DNA from: Clostridium sp. MCC353
GTDB taxonomy: Bacteria; Bacillota; Clostridia; Lachnospirales; Lachnospiraceae
DNA: 64,000 bases
Assembly: GCF_018785315.1 (NCBI RefSeq)
Contig: NZ_WQPN01000003.1
Location: forward strand, 1 to 64,000
Reading direction: 5' to 3'
Within the stretch, counting starts at the first letter, position 1, and each line of letters opens with the position of its first letter. The position numbers were made by a program, and so were the translations under genes. The notes beneath the pieces are model-generated. The model saw nothing but the letters and a program-made list of their open reading frames with translations, was not told the origin of the DNA and searched no databases. Below, piece after piece: positions 54,433 through 62,347 of this stretch.

Positions 54433-54854
54433 GCCAGTTCCATCCCAAGTTTCCTGAGCGCATCCAACGCTTCTTCATCCGGCGCCTCATTGGCAATGAC
54501 GCCTTCTCCTCCTGCAATTTGGGCTCCCGCGCCCTCCATCCGGGAAGCCCATTCCCTCATCCATTCTCCGTCTCCCCATCCGTAAGAGCCGAATAGACCG
54601 ATCTTTTTCCCGGAAGCAAAACCTTCCACCCCGGATACGAACGGTTCCATTTCTCCTTCCTCCAACTGTTCAGCGCCCATGGAGGGGCATCCCAGTGCAA
54701 AACATTCTGCTTCTTTCAATACTTCCGGGCTCACTTCGCCGACGGATACCACTTTTGCCGCCGCTCCTCCTGCCTCGATTCCTTCTCCCACCGCTTCTGC
54801 CATGGCTGCGGTGTTTCCCGTTCCACTCCAATAAACCACATATACTTCTTTCAT
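54426..54854 (-). CDS. Flavodoxin
   Basis: 142 residues, short-chain flavodoxin. FMN phosphate loop YWSGTGNTAAMAEAV (about 7-21), and isoalloxazine loops around GCPSMGAEQ and GSYGWGDGEWMREW. Low-potential electron carrier replacing ferredoxin when iron is scarce. It shares a strand and probably an operon with DUF3793, under an iron-type operator. Convergent with cotH, overlapping it by 7 nt. Confidence 0.93.
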   Translation of the reverse strand: MKEVYVVYWSGTGNTAAMAEAVGEGIEAGGAAAKVVSVGEVSPEVLKEAECFALGCPSMGAEQLEEGEMEPFVSGVEGFASGKKIGLFGSYGWGDGEWMREWASRMEGAGAQIAGGEGVIANEAPDEEALDALRKLGMELAQ

Positions 54855-54903
54855 CCTTTTTTTCAGACAGTTCCTTATCTGCCTATCCTCCTTTTTTTAT
54901 TTT

Positions 54904-55026
54904 TGCCGCGGATTTAAGATGTTGCAAACCGCGGCATCCTGCTGCGCACCGCTTATAATGCGGCAGTAAGAAATTCTGCCGCTGAAACGATCCGCCGCAG
55001 GCGGAGAATCCCGCCAAGGGGATTCT
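54904..55026. repeat. Four hairpins between DUF3793 and flavodoxin genes
   Basis: TGCCGCGG (54904-54911)/CCGCGGCA (54929-54936); GCGGCAG (54960-54966)/CTGCCGC (54976-54982); TCCGCC (54991-54996)/GGCGGA (55000-55005); AGAATCCC (55005-55012)/GGGATTCT (55019-55026). In the minus-strand mRNA they may partly terminate transcription or protect an end, setting different levels for the two genes. Confidence 0.7.
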
Positions 55027-55044
55027 TTTTATATGAATCCATGA

Positions 55045-55635
55045 TCAGGAACTGGCCACCTGCTTCAGGGGACATCCTGCAATCATTTCTTTCATAGCGC
55101 ATTCCCGGGCCTCATCATACTGGCGGAAAATCTCCTTGGCCCGCTCTTTGTTGTGATAAACTTTCCAATACCGGCAGAGCAGGCAGTTCTTTCCCTGATT
55201 TTGAATAAAGCCCAGCACGTCCTCCAACGGATATTCCAAAAGAACGCCCAGTTCATGGGGGAAGCCCGCTTTGCCCTCCGAATAATCCTGATATCTCCTG
55301 CGGAGCCTGAATATCACCGACTCCACGGTGGGTTTTATATAACCGTATTCTTCCATAAACCTGCGGACATTTTCATTTTTCAAATGTTCTGCCATCTCCT
55401 CATAACGGTAGAGAAATATCACATCCTTTTCCTTTCCCACAAACAAAGGCACACAGATGATCCTGCTCTCCGCCAATGTCCGCTTCACCGTTTTCCAGGC
55501 GCCTGCGGCGACGGTGACGATATTGGAAATCTTAACCCCTTTTAACACCGGCGCACATTGGCACACAATATGAAATTCCAGCTTTCTTTCCTTGTCACAC
55601 TGTCCTAAATAGTTTAAAATCATATCGGCCGACAA
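55045..55635 (-). CDS. DUF3793 family protein
   Basis: About 196 residues. The start is taken as the TTG at 55635 because AAAGGAGG lies 7 nt upstream, while a longer frame would run through the operator and promoter. Features are FPHELGVLLEYPLEDVLGFI and GKNCLLCRYWKVYHNKERAK near the C-terminus, diagnostic of DUF3793. The family often lies beside ferrous-iron (feo) and flavodoxin genes in Clostridia; its activity is unknown. No feo genes are present here. Confidence 0.87.
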   Translation of the reverse strand: MSADMILNYLGQCDKERKLEFHIVCQCAPVLKGVKISNIVTVAAGAWKTVKRTLAESRIICVPLFVGKEKDVIFLYRYEEMAEHLKNENVRRFMEEYGYIKPTVESVIFRLRRRYQDYSEGKAGFPHELGVLLEYPLEDVLGFIQNQGKNCLLCRYWKVYHNKERAKEIFRQYDEARECAMKEMIAGCPLKQVASS

Positions 55636-55659
55636 AATAATACCTCCTTTGCCTATATA

Positions 55660-55713
55660 GTTAGCTGTTGCTAACCATATTGTAATCATATCCTGTCTTT
55701 CAGTTTCCATCAA
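55660..55713 (-). promoter_or_regulatory. DUF3793-flavodoxin promoter with metalloregulator-like operator
   Basis: Minus strand TTGATG (55713-55708), 17 bp, TATGAT (55690-55685). GTTAGC-TGTT-GCTAAC (55660-55675) covers the expected transcription start. The palindrome resembles DtxR-type iron or manganese operators. Confidence 0.75.
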
Positions 55714-55792
55714 GCTGTTTACTGCTCTATAATTATCATTATCCCCTTGTTGAGAAATATTATTAGGATCAATTTTATTTATCTAAAACAGT

Positions 55793-55886
55793 ACGAAAAA
55801 ACACCCTTATTATGCGGGTATAAGGGTGTTTTTCGTAGGAGTCACGAACCTCTACGGGTCAGATAGAGGAAAACCTTTACAGGTTT
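55793..55886 (-). ncRNA. Candidate structured RNA ending in a terminator
   Basis: On the minus strand, AAACCT-GTAA-AGGTTT (55886-55871), then CCTCTA/TAGAGG (55869-55849), then a strong hairpin (arms 55836-55820 and 55810-55793) whose 3' arm contains GGGTGTTTTTTCG. No ORF. It lies directly downstream of the paired operators at 55913-55953. It could be a small regulatory RNA or a leader. Confidence 0.45.
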
Positions 55887-55912
55887 AAAATGTATAGAAT
55901 ATTCACACGTCA

Positions 55913-55953
55913 GTTAGCGTTTGCTAACTAAATATAGATTAGCATATGCTAAC
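55913..55953. promoter_or_regulatory. Two further GTTAGC-N4-GCTAAC-type operators
   Basis: GTTAGC-GTTT-GCTAAC (55913-55928) and ATTAGC-ATAT-GCTAAC (55938-55953), centres 25 bp apart. They match the site at the DUF3793 promoter, about 250 bp away. A minus-strand TTAGCA/GAATAT pair with 17-bp spacing overlaps the first site, but the promoter is weak. Confidence 0.7.
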
Positions 55954-56047
55954 TAAAAATGCAAGCACTTTTTCTGATCTATTTTATCATTTTCATGATT
56001 TCCAGCCTGGACGGAACGATGAATTCCAACGGCGCAAGGCGGCAGTG

Positions 56048-56071
56048 ACAGTTCAGACAGGTCTGAACTGT
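56048..56071. repeat. Palindromic repeat, TTCAGAC family
   Basis: ACAGTTCAGAC-AG-GTCTGAACTGT followed by TACG. Near-identical to 59082-59105, including the TACG after it. Confidence 0.75.
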
Positions 56072-56174
56072 TACGCATCCAGCCCATTAAAGTCGCTTGC
56101 GGCGAGGGACTGGATGCCTGCAACCCCAATGTTTTCGTACGGTCCGCGCAGTAAATGCGAAGCAGCAAAGTCTT

Positions 56175-57395
56175 CTACGGTTCCCGGTTCTTAGATTTGA
56201 TCTCCATGGCCACCGCAGCGGCTTCCCTGGCAATCTCCAGTTCCTCATTGGTCTTGATCACCAGCACATTGATCCGGGAAGTTCCATCGGATATCCGGAC
56301 TGCCTCCGCCTGCTCCCGGTTTTTAACCTCGTCGATGGTAATGCCCAGAAATTCCAGGTATTCACAGATCTGCTCCCGGATATCGGAATCATTTTCACCC
56401 ACACCGGCGGTGAATACGATGTTGTCCACACCGTTCATAGCCGCCGCATAACTGCCGATGTATTTGGCAACCCGGTATACAAATATTTCCCTTGCCAGAG
56501 CGGCCTTGTCATTGTACTTGATCTCCGCGTCCTTCAGTTCCCTGAAATCGCTGGAAAAGTTGCTTGAAATGCCCAGAACCCCTGATTCCTGGTTTAAAAT
56601 GGTCATAATCTGCCGGAAGTCCAGATTTTCTTTCTTCGCCAGATATTCCAGGGCTCCGGCGTCCACATCCCCGCACCTGGTTCCCATCACCAGCCCTTCT
56701 AAAGGCGTAAATCCCATGGAATTGTCCACCACCCTGCCGTACTTGACCGCACAGATGCTGGCTCCATTTCCCAAATGGCAGACAATGGTCTTCACAGCAG
56801 ACGGATCCTGCCTCATGAATTCCGCCGCCCTTTGAGACACATACTTATGGCTGATTCCATGGAACCCGTAGCGGCGGATCTTGTATTTCTCATAATACCG
56901 GTAGGGAAGGCCGTAGAGAAATGCCTTAGGCTCCATGGTCTGGTTGAAAGCCGTGTCAAAGATCCCTACCATGAGCAGATCCGGCATCAGCTCCCGGCAG
57001 GCATAAACTCCGATCAGGTTGGCCGGATTATGGAGAGGCGCCAGATCATTGCACTCTTTCATGGCCTGGATGACTTCCTCTGTGATGACCACGGAACCGG
57101 AAAATTTTTCTCCCCCATGAACCAGCCGGTGACCCACCACGTCGATCTCCGTATAATCCTTTATCACGCCCCGCTCCGGATCTACCAGCATGTCCAGCAG
57201 GGTGTTGACCGCTTCCTTATGGGTCTGCATGGGAACTTCCTGCCGGATCGAAACGCCGGATCCGGTCTTATAATTGAACACCCCGTCTATGCCAATCCTC
57301 TCGCAGACCCCTTTCGCAAGCACCTGCTCTGTCCCGGAATTGATCACCTGGAATTTTAAAGAAGAGCTGCCGCTGTTGATTACCAATATTTTCAT
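56175..57395 (-). CDS. ackA: Acetate kinase
   Basis: 406 residues from MKILVINSGSSSLKFQVI with a GAGAGGGCGGA RBS; the frame continues upstream without signals. Motifs are VGHRLVHGGEKFSGSVVI (catalytic His/Arg), FDTAFNQTM (catalytic Asp), CHLGNGASICAVKYGR (phosphate loop) and FTAGVGENDSDIREQI. Makes ATP and acetate from acetyl phosphate. pta is not adjacent, so it is expressed separately here. Confidence 0.97.
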   Translation of the reverse strand: MKILVINSGSSSLKFQVINSGTEQVLAKGVCERIGIDGVFNYKTGSGVSIRQEVPMQTHKEAVNTLLDMLVDPERGVIKDYTEIDVVGHRLVHGGEKFSGSVVITEEVIQAMKECNDLAPLHNPANLIGVYACRELMPDLLMVGIFDTAFNQTMEPKAFLYGLPYRYYEKYKIRRYGFHGISHKYVSQRAAEFMRQDPSAVKTIVCHLGNGASICAVKYGRVVDNSMGFTPLEGLVMGTRCGDVDAGALEYLAKKENLDFRQIMTILNQESGVLGISSNFSSDFRELKDAEIKYNDKAALAREIFVYRVAKYIGSYAAAMNGVDNIVFTAGVGENDSDIREQICEYLEFLGITIDEVKNREQAEAVRISDGTSRINVLVIKTNEELEIAREAAAVAMEIKSKNREP

Positions 57396-57479
57396 ATATA
57401 TCCGCCCTCTCCCGTCCACCGGGCCTGTAACGGAATCCGGCCCCCGATGGAACATTATCTGTCTGATTATTATCTGTTT

Positions 57480-57509
57480 ATTGTACCATCTAAAGACGTC
57501 ATATGACAA
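57480..57509 (-). promoter_or_regulatory. Probable ackA promoter
   Basis: Minus strand TTGTCA (57509-57504), 18 bp, TACAAT (57485-57480), about 85 nt upstream of the ackA start. Confidence 0.55.
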
Positions 57510-57547
57510 CAAAAAATAAGCATACCACCCATTTCCCACACAAAAAA

Positions 57548-57577
57548 GGCCAAACCATCCATACGAATGGTCTGACC
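57548..57577 (-). terminator. Terminator of the NSS transporter gene
   Basis: GGCCAAACCAT (57548-57558) pairs with ATGGTCTGACC (57567-57577) with two mismatches. On the minus strand it is followed by TTTTTT. Confidence 0.75.
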
Positions 57578-57603
57578 TTTTCTTCCATTGTTTCCTCTTC
57601 TCA

Positions 57604-58974
57604 TCAGCTAAAAAACTTAGCCCAGTACCCCTGGATAAATATAGCCAGCACGATGACCGGAAGCAGATAAGACACATAAAATCTGACCCAGCGGGGGAAT
57701 TTAATCCCTTTCCCCGTGTTGGTTTCCTTCATGAAATTATCGAATCCCCATCCATAGCGGCAGGTACAGAATACCAGATAGATCAGGCTTCCGATGGGAA
57801 GCAGATTGTTGCTGACAATGAAATCTTCCAGATCCAGCACATTTGTGCCCTCTCCAAACGGCATAAAACCGCTCCACAGATTGAATCCCAGCACACAAGG
57901 TGTGGATAAAATGATCACCGCTATAATATTGCAGACAACCGCTTTCTTCACGCTGCAGCCCGTAAGGTCCGTGGCAAATGACACGATATTCTGGAATACC
58001 GCAATGACCGTTGAAATGGCCGCAAACGACATGAACAGGAAAAACAGCGTTCCCCAGAATCTTCCACCCGCCATATGGTTAAATACATTAGGCAGGGTGA
58101 TGAAAATAAGCGACGGACCGGCGTCAGGCTGGATATCATATGCAAAACAGGCCGGGAAAATGATCATTCCTGCCATAAATGCAACCAAGGTATCCAAGAG
58201 CGTAACGCTGATGGCTTCACCGGTCAAACTTCTCTCTTTTCCTATATAACTGCCGAAAATCGCCAGGGCGCCGATGCCGATGCTGAGGGTGAAAAAGGCT
58301 TGTCCCAAGGCGGCGAATACCGCCTCACCCAGACCCGATTCCACCATATTGCCAAAATCCGGCTTCAGATAGAAGGTGAGCCCTACTTCGCTTCCCGGCA
58401 TGATGGCGGAATTGATTGCCAGCACCACCATCAGAATCAGCAGACATACCATCATGATCTTGGTGATCTTTTCCACGCCGTTCTGAAGTCCCATAGCGCA
58501 TACGCCAAAGCCAATCAATACGGAAACAACCATCATGCCGAACATCAAAGGCGCATTGCCCAGCACACCGCCGAATTCACCGGCCACCTGATCCGGGGAC
58601 ATCCCCGTAAAATCGCCGGTCATCATCTTAAAGAAATAGAGGATCATCCACCCTGCAACCGTGGTATAAAACATCATCAGGATATAGTTGCCCGCCATTC
58701 CGAGATATTTAGCCAAATGCCATTTGCTTCCTTTGGGTTCCAGAACGTCAAATGACAGGGCAACACTTTTCTGACTGGCCCTGCCCACAGAGAACTCCAT
58801 AATCACGATCGGAAGCCCCAAAATCAATAAAAACAACAAGTAAATCACCACAAATGCTGCGCCGCCATACTGCCCTACAATATAGGGAAAACGCCATACA
58901 TTTCCCAAGCCAATGGCACAGCCCGCCGAGATCAGGATAAATCCCAGTCTTGACGAAAACTTTTCTCTCTTCAT
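57604..58974 (-). CDS. Neurotransmitter:sodium symporter (NSS/SNF) family transporter
   Basis: 456 residues, 11-12 membrane helices. TM1 carries AGCAIGLGNVWRFPYIVGQY and GLPIVIMEFSVGRASQ follows, both LeuT-family signatures. The unwound TM6 region is AALGQAFFTLSIGIGALAIF. Bacterial NSS proteins take up amino acids such as Leu, Trp or Tyr with Na+. Monocistronic between ackA and the amidohydrolase gene. Confidence 0.95.
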   Translation of the reverse strand: MKREKFSSRLGFILISAGCAIGLGNVWRFPYIVGQYGGAAFVVIYLLFLLILGLPIVIMEFSVGRASQKSVALSFDVLEPKGSKWHLAKYLGMAGNYILMMFYTTVAGWMILYFFKMMTGDFTGMSPDQVAGEFGGVLGNAPLMFGMMVVSVLIGFGVCAMGLQNGVEKITKIMMVCLLILMVVLAINSAIMPGSEVGLTFYLKPDFGNMVESGLGEAVFAALGQAFFTLSIGIGALAIFGSYIGKERSLTGEAISVTLLDTLVAFMAGMIIFPACFAYDIQPDAGPSLIFITLPNVFNHMAGGRFWGTLFFLFMSFAAISTVIAVFQNIVSFATDLTGCSVKKAVVCNIIAVIILSTPCVLGFNLWSGFMPFGEGTNVLDLEDFIVSNNLLPIGSLIYLVFCTCRYGWGFDNFMKETNTGKGIKFPRWVRFYVSYLLPVIVLAIFIQGYWAKFFS

Positions 58975-59081
58975 ATCAAAACTTTCCCTCCTAGTACATG
59001 CTGTTCTCTATTTTACAACAGAACAGGGAAAAGGGAAAGAGTTAATTTAGTTTCTCTGACAACCTCATTTTATCATATATA

Positions 59082-59105
59082 ACAATTCAGACAGGTCTGA
59101 ACTGT
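59082..59105. repeat. Palindromic repeat, TTCAGAC family
   Basis: ACAATTCAGAC-AG-GTCTGAACTGT, followed by TACG. It overlaps the amidohydrolase stop codon. A half-copy GTCTGAACTGTTGC is at 60416-60429. Confidence 0.75.
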
Positions 59106-60310
59106 TACGTCAATTCCAGATAGGAAACAATAAAAACTTCCAGCGCTATGGACATGGCCTCCTCGTCTATGCAGAAACGGGGATTGTGAGGCATACAGGC
59201 GGTTTCCGGTTTCAGCGGATTATGGGTGCCCACGTTAAAATAAACCCCAGGTTTTTTCCGGGTGTAGAACGCGAAATCCTCCGATGCCATAATCGGCGGC
59301 GTATTCATGGCGTTTATGCCATTTTCCCGCAGAGCATTTTTAACCCGGAGGCTGAGTTCCCGGTTGTTCTCCATAGCAGGCGGCCCGTCTTCCCTCATGA
59401 ACTCACAGGTACAGCCTTTGGCCCTGCAGATATTTTCCGCCAGTTCCTGAATCCGGCAGAACAATTTGTCGGCCGTCTCGTTGGTCAAACTCCGCAGGTT
59501 GCCGCCAATGGCCGCAGTATCGGGAATTATATTATAAGCGCCCTTTTTTCCGGCCTCAAAATAAGTTACAGACAAGGCCGCCGCGCTCATGGGATCCACA
59601 GTCCATCCAATCAGTTGGTTAACCGCATTTACAATCAATGCCCCTGTAGAAACCGGATCTACCGACTTATAAGGAAATCCCGAGTGGCCTCCCACCCCTT
59701 GAATCCGTATCTCAAAACTGCCGGTGGATGCGGTTCTGGGGCCTTCCGTGGCAGAAACAACCCCCAATTCAAGTTCCGGGGAACAATGCCACGCCAGTAC
59801 CGCGTCCACATCGTCCAGAACCCCGTCTTCCACAATCCAGCTTCCACCGTTTGGCTTCTTTTCCTCCCCCTGCTGAAACACAAACTTCACAGTCCCTTTC
59901 ACCAGATCCCTGTGATGGGACAGAAAATCCGCGAAACACAAAAGCACCGCCGTGTGGGCATCATGGCCGCAGGCATGCATGATCCCCGGCTTCTCAGACG
60001 CGTAAGGCAAACCGGTTTCCTCAGTCACCGGCAATGCATCCATGTCCGCGCGGAATAGAAGAACCGGCCCCGGTTCATCCCCTTCTATCACTCCCACACA
60101 ACTATTGGCCCTGACCCCTTCCATCAGCGAAATCCCCATTTCTGACAGTTTTTTACAGATCAGGGCAGAGGTTTCCTTCTCCTGAAAAGAGAGTTCCGGC
60201 CTGCGGTGAAAATGCCTCCGGTACTCAATTAACTCAGCTTCGTATTTCCTGACAGCTTCTTTTATTTCATCTTTTTTGAACTGCCTTTTCTCTTCTCTGT
60301 TCTTGTCCAT
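59105..60310 (-). CDS. M20 family (M20D) amidohydrolase
   Basis: About 401 residues; the second ATG fits the GGGGG RBS better than one two codons earlier. Metal ligands are seen in LLFRADMDALPVTEETGLPY, HACGHDAHTAV, QQGEEKKPNGG and WHCSPELE, with a late SEDFAFYTRKKPG. The dimerisation domain is normal. Relatives hydrolyse N-acyl amino acids, hippurate or aminobenzoyl-glutamate, or act as carboxypeptidases. No signal peptide. Confidence 0.93.
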   Translation of the reverse strand: MDKNREEKRQFKKDEIKEAVRKYEAELIEYRRHFHRRPELSFQEKETSALICKKLSEMGISLMEGVRANSCVGVIEGDEPGPVLLFRADMDALPVTEETGLPYASEKPGIMHACGHDAHTAVLLCFADFLSHHRDLVKGTVKFVFQQGEEKKPNGGSWIVEDGVLDDVDAVLAWHCSPELELGVVSATEGPRTASTGSFEIRIQGVGGHSGFPYKSVDPVSTGALIVNAVNQLIGWTVDPMSAAALSVTYFEAGKKGAYNIIPDTAAIGGNLRSLTNETADKLFCRIQELAENICRAKGCTCEFMREDGPPAMENNRELSLRVKNALRENGINAMNTPPIMASEDFAFYTRKKPGVYFNVGTHNPLKPETACMPHNPRFCIDEEAMSIALEVFIVSYLELT

Positions 60311-60350
60311 GCTCATCCCCCTATAGTTTTAATCCGCTTCCGGACAGACG

Positions 60351-60387
60351 AAACGCCCGGTAACTACATTGTAGTTACCAGGCGTTT
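60351..60387 (-). terminator. Terminator after the SEDS-like gene
   Basis: AAACGCC (60351-60357)/GGCGTTT (60381-60387) with inner GGTAACTACA/TGTAGTTACC form one long hairpin. On the minus strand it ends GGGCGTTTCG; the T-run is short. Confidence 0.6.
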
Positions 60388-60498
60388 GCTTGTCAACTAT
60401 GGGCATTTTCCCGCTGTCTGAACTGTTGCACGAAAGATTCTCCGTTAAAGTATTCCGAAAATACTGCTTTCATGCGGGAACCTGTCTCCTGCGTTTCA

Positions 60499-61896
60499 TC
60501 ATCTGCACCGTTCAATCCGTATCCTGTATTTCCCCAGTCTGGCTAAAACCCCTTTCTCCTGAACGTTCCCATCCTCTTTCTTCTCCCAAACCAGTTCCTG
60601 ATATCGGTAAATGCTGAATATCACTCCCAGCAGCGCATAAATCGTAATGGTATGGCATCTTCCAAAGGAAAAAAAAGGCATTCCGCCTGAGGAGATTGTA
60701 TAAAATCCGAAGGTGTTCAGCAGGCTCCGCACCATCTCCACCGCCAGCACCATCACGCATCCGTATCCCACCATCTTGCCAAGCTGGTTTTTCTGCCTGC
60801 GGATCATGCAAAACAGATAAAAGAGGAAAACTGCCAAAAGGCATGTCAGCAGACAGGCGGTCAGAATCCCATAGACAGAAGCCACCTGGAGCATGATGTA
60901 ATCATACTGGACACCGGGAAGCACACGGCTGGGAAGCTGTTCTACATTCACGTCCCCGCTTCCGAACAGGGTCAGCCCCTGTATCACCTCCCTGACCTTC
61001 GCTGCCTGATACCCCGCTTCCTGGGCATATCTCTCCGGATGAAATATAATTTCCAGCCGTTTTAACTGGTAGGGCTTCAAGCGGGTAAGGGCTCCTAAAA
61101 CTGCCGCCCCAGGTATGACACCGGCCACCAGCGCCATGCCTGCTTTCCGGTTGATCTGAAACCATCCGTTAAACACGGCTGCCGTCAGCATCAGATAACA
61201 GACGCAGACCATGTCGATTGTAATTCCCAGTCCTCCGCCGATCTGTGCCGCTCCAATCCAAAATGCGGCCGTCAGCCAGCAGAGGCTGGAAAAGATTCCA
61301 TAATAACCGCGCTTCCGGTTTTGATAGAGCACGCCCCCGTAAAATGGAACGAACAGATAGATCAGGCTCTTCATATAGGAATGGCCCCCATTATAAATAG
61401 GCGCATAGAGGCAGATCACAAACAAAGCCCCCAGCAAAAGAACTGCCGCTCTCTTTCCGTGCCTGCCCACCAGACTGTAGTCCAGATAAAAAACCGCCGC
61501 CATAATCAGGATTCCGATCAGCACATAAATGCACTGCCGTTCAAATGCATTGTCAATCACTCTCTGGTATAACATCAGTTCATCTTCCAGCCGGTAGAAA
61601 CTGAAATACTGTGCCCAAAGCCCGGCCAGGCTGATCACAACCACCATGAGAAGCAGGGGCCAGGCGGGCTTGGGCCTGTGGATCCGGTCCATCTCGATCC
61701 CCACTTCCACCGGATCCCCCATCTGGCTCACCGCCTTCTTCACAGCTTCTTCGGCAGCCATCCCCCCGGCTTCATAAACTCCGGCCTGGTCTTCTATATG
61801 GTGCCTGATCTCCTCCGCCACCGCTGCCTTGGCCTTTTTATTCCTGATCTGCTCCTGAAGCTGTTCCAGATAATTATTCAATTCCACAAAGCTCAC
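60499..61896 (-). CDS. SEDS-like (FtsW/RodA/SpoVE superfamily) protein with permease-prefix domain
   Basis: 465 residues. The N-terminal cytosolic helical domain (about 1-70, KAKAAVAEEIRHHIEDQAGV, EEAVKKAVSQMGDPVEVG) is a permease-prefix domain. About ten membrane helices follow. Divergent SEDS signatures are LPGVQYDYIMLQVASVYG and SGGMPFFSFGRCHTITIYAL, compared with the usual PFxSYGGSS. SEDS proteins polymerise glycan strands. The catalytic Asp region (usually PE-x-x-x-D) appears as VQYDY. Overlaps the padR gene by 23 nt. Confidence 0.75.
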   Translation of the reverse strand: MSFVELNNYLEQLQEQIRNKKAKAAVAEEIRHHIEDQAGVYEAGGMAAEEAVKKAVSQMGDPVEVGIEMDRIHRPKPAWPLLLMVVVISLAGLWAQYFSFYRLEDELMLYQRVIDNAFERQCIYVLIGILIMAAVFYLDYSLVGRHGKRAAVLLLGALFVICLYAPIYNGGHSYMKSLIYLFVPFYGGVLYQNRKRGYYGIFSSLCWLTAAFWIGAAQIGGGLGITIDMVCVCYLMLTAAVFNGWFQINRKAGMALVAGVIPGAAVLGALTRLKPYQLKRLEIIFHPERYAQEAGYQAAKVREVIQGLTLFGSGDVNVEQLPSRVLPGVQYDYIMLQVASVYGILTACLLTCLLAVFLFYLFCMIRRQKNQLGKMVGYGCVMVLAVEMVRSLLNTFGFYTISSGGMPFFSFGRCHTITIYALLGVIFSIYRYQELVWEKKEDGNVQEKGVLARLGKYRIRIERCR

Positions 61897-62215
61897 CCCC
61901 TATTACACGGGAAATGGCTCTGTTGTAGGACTGCCACTCCTTCTTTTTTCTCTCCAGCGCTTTTCTGCCTTCCTTGGTGATCCCATAATATTTCCTCGTC
62001 TTCCCCATCACCTCCGCCTCATAGGAAATCAGGAAATTCTGGGATTCCATGGTATGAAGAAGCGGGTATAACGTGCCCGCCTTGAGTTCAAAAAGGTTCT
62101 CCGACCGTTTTCCCAGGGTTTCAATCATCTCATAGCCGTACATATCCCGTTCTGACAAAAGCTGCAAAAGCAGCATGGATGTGCTTCCCGATGCCGGGTT
62201 CTTCTCTGACGCCAT
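61874..62215 (-). CDS. PadR family transcriptional regulator
   Basis: 113 residues. Winged helix with LLLQLLSERDMYGYEMIETL, LFELKAGTLYPLLHTMESQN and YYGITKEGRKALERKKKEW, typical of short PadR proteins. PadR genes are frequently paired with permease-prefix membrane proteins that they regulate; the same pairing is seen here. A long palindrome covers its promoter, so it is probably autorepressed. Confidence 0.93.
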   Translation of the reverse strand: MASEKNPASGSTSMLLLQLLSERDMYGYEMIETLGKRSENLFELKAGTLYPLLHTMESQNFLISYEAEVMGKTRKYYGITKEGRKALERKKKEWQSYNRAISRVIGGELCGIE

Positions 62216-62225
62216 AACTTACCTC

Positions 62226-62276
62226 CATATATAGATTATCTATATATACTATATATCGATAATCTATATATGTCAA
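62226..62276 (-). promoter_or_regulatory. padR promoter with perfect 15-bp inverted repeat
   Basis: CATATATAGATTATC (62226-62240) and GATAATCTATATATG (62258-62272) are exact complements, 17-nt spacer. Minus strand TTGACA (62276-62271), 17 bp, TATAGT (62253-62248): the right arm fills the -35 to spacer region and the left arm lies downstream of the -10 box. Confidence 0.8.
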
Positions 62277-62281
62277 GAAAG

Positions 62282-62337
62282 AAAAAGGCTTGATTCCCGG
62301 CGCTTTCTTTTGGATTGCCGCCTGAACCAGCCTTTTT
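62282..62337. terminator. Terminator between nitroreductase and padR promoter
   Basis: AAAAAGGCT (62282-62290) pairs with AGCCTTTTT (62329-62337), with inner CGGC/GCCG. T-runs form on either strand; it lies just beyond the nitroreductase stop. Confidence 0.7.
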
Positions 62338-62347
62338 CATAATCCCA

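Noticed and set aside
55636-55713. Upstream ATG start for DUF3793
   Set aside because: It would place the promoter and the GTTAGC operator inside the coding region. The TTG at 55635 has a strong RBS.
57396-57677. N-terminal extension of acetate kinase
   Set aside because: Homologues begin at MKILVINSGSSS, which has an RBS at 57395. The extension covers the promoter and looks non-coding.
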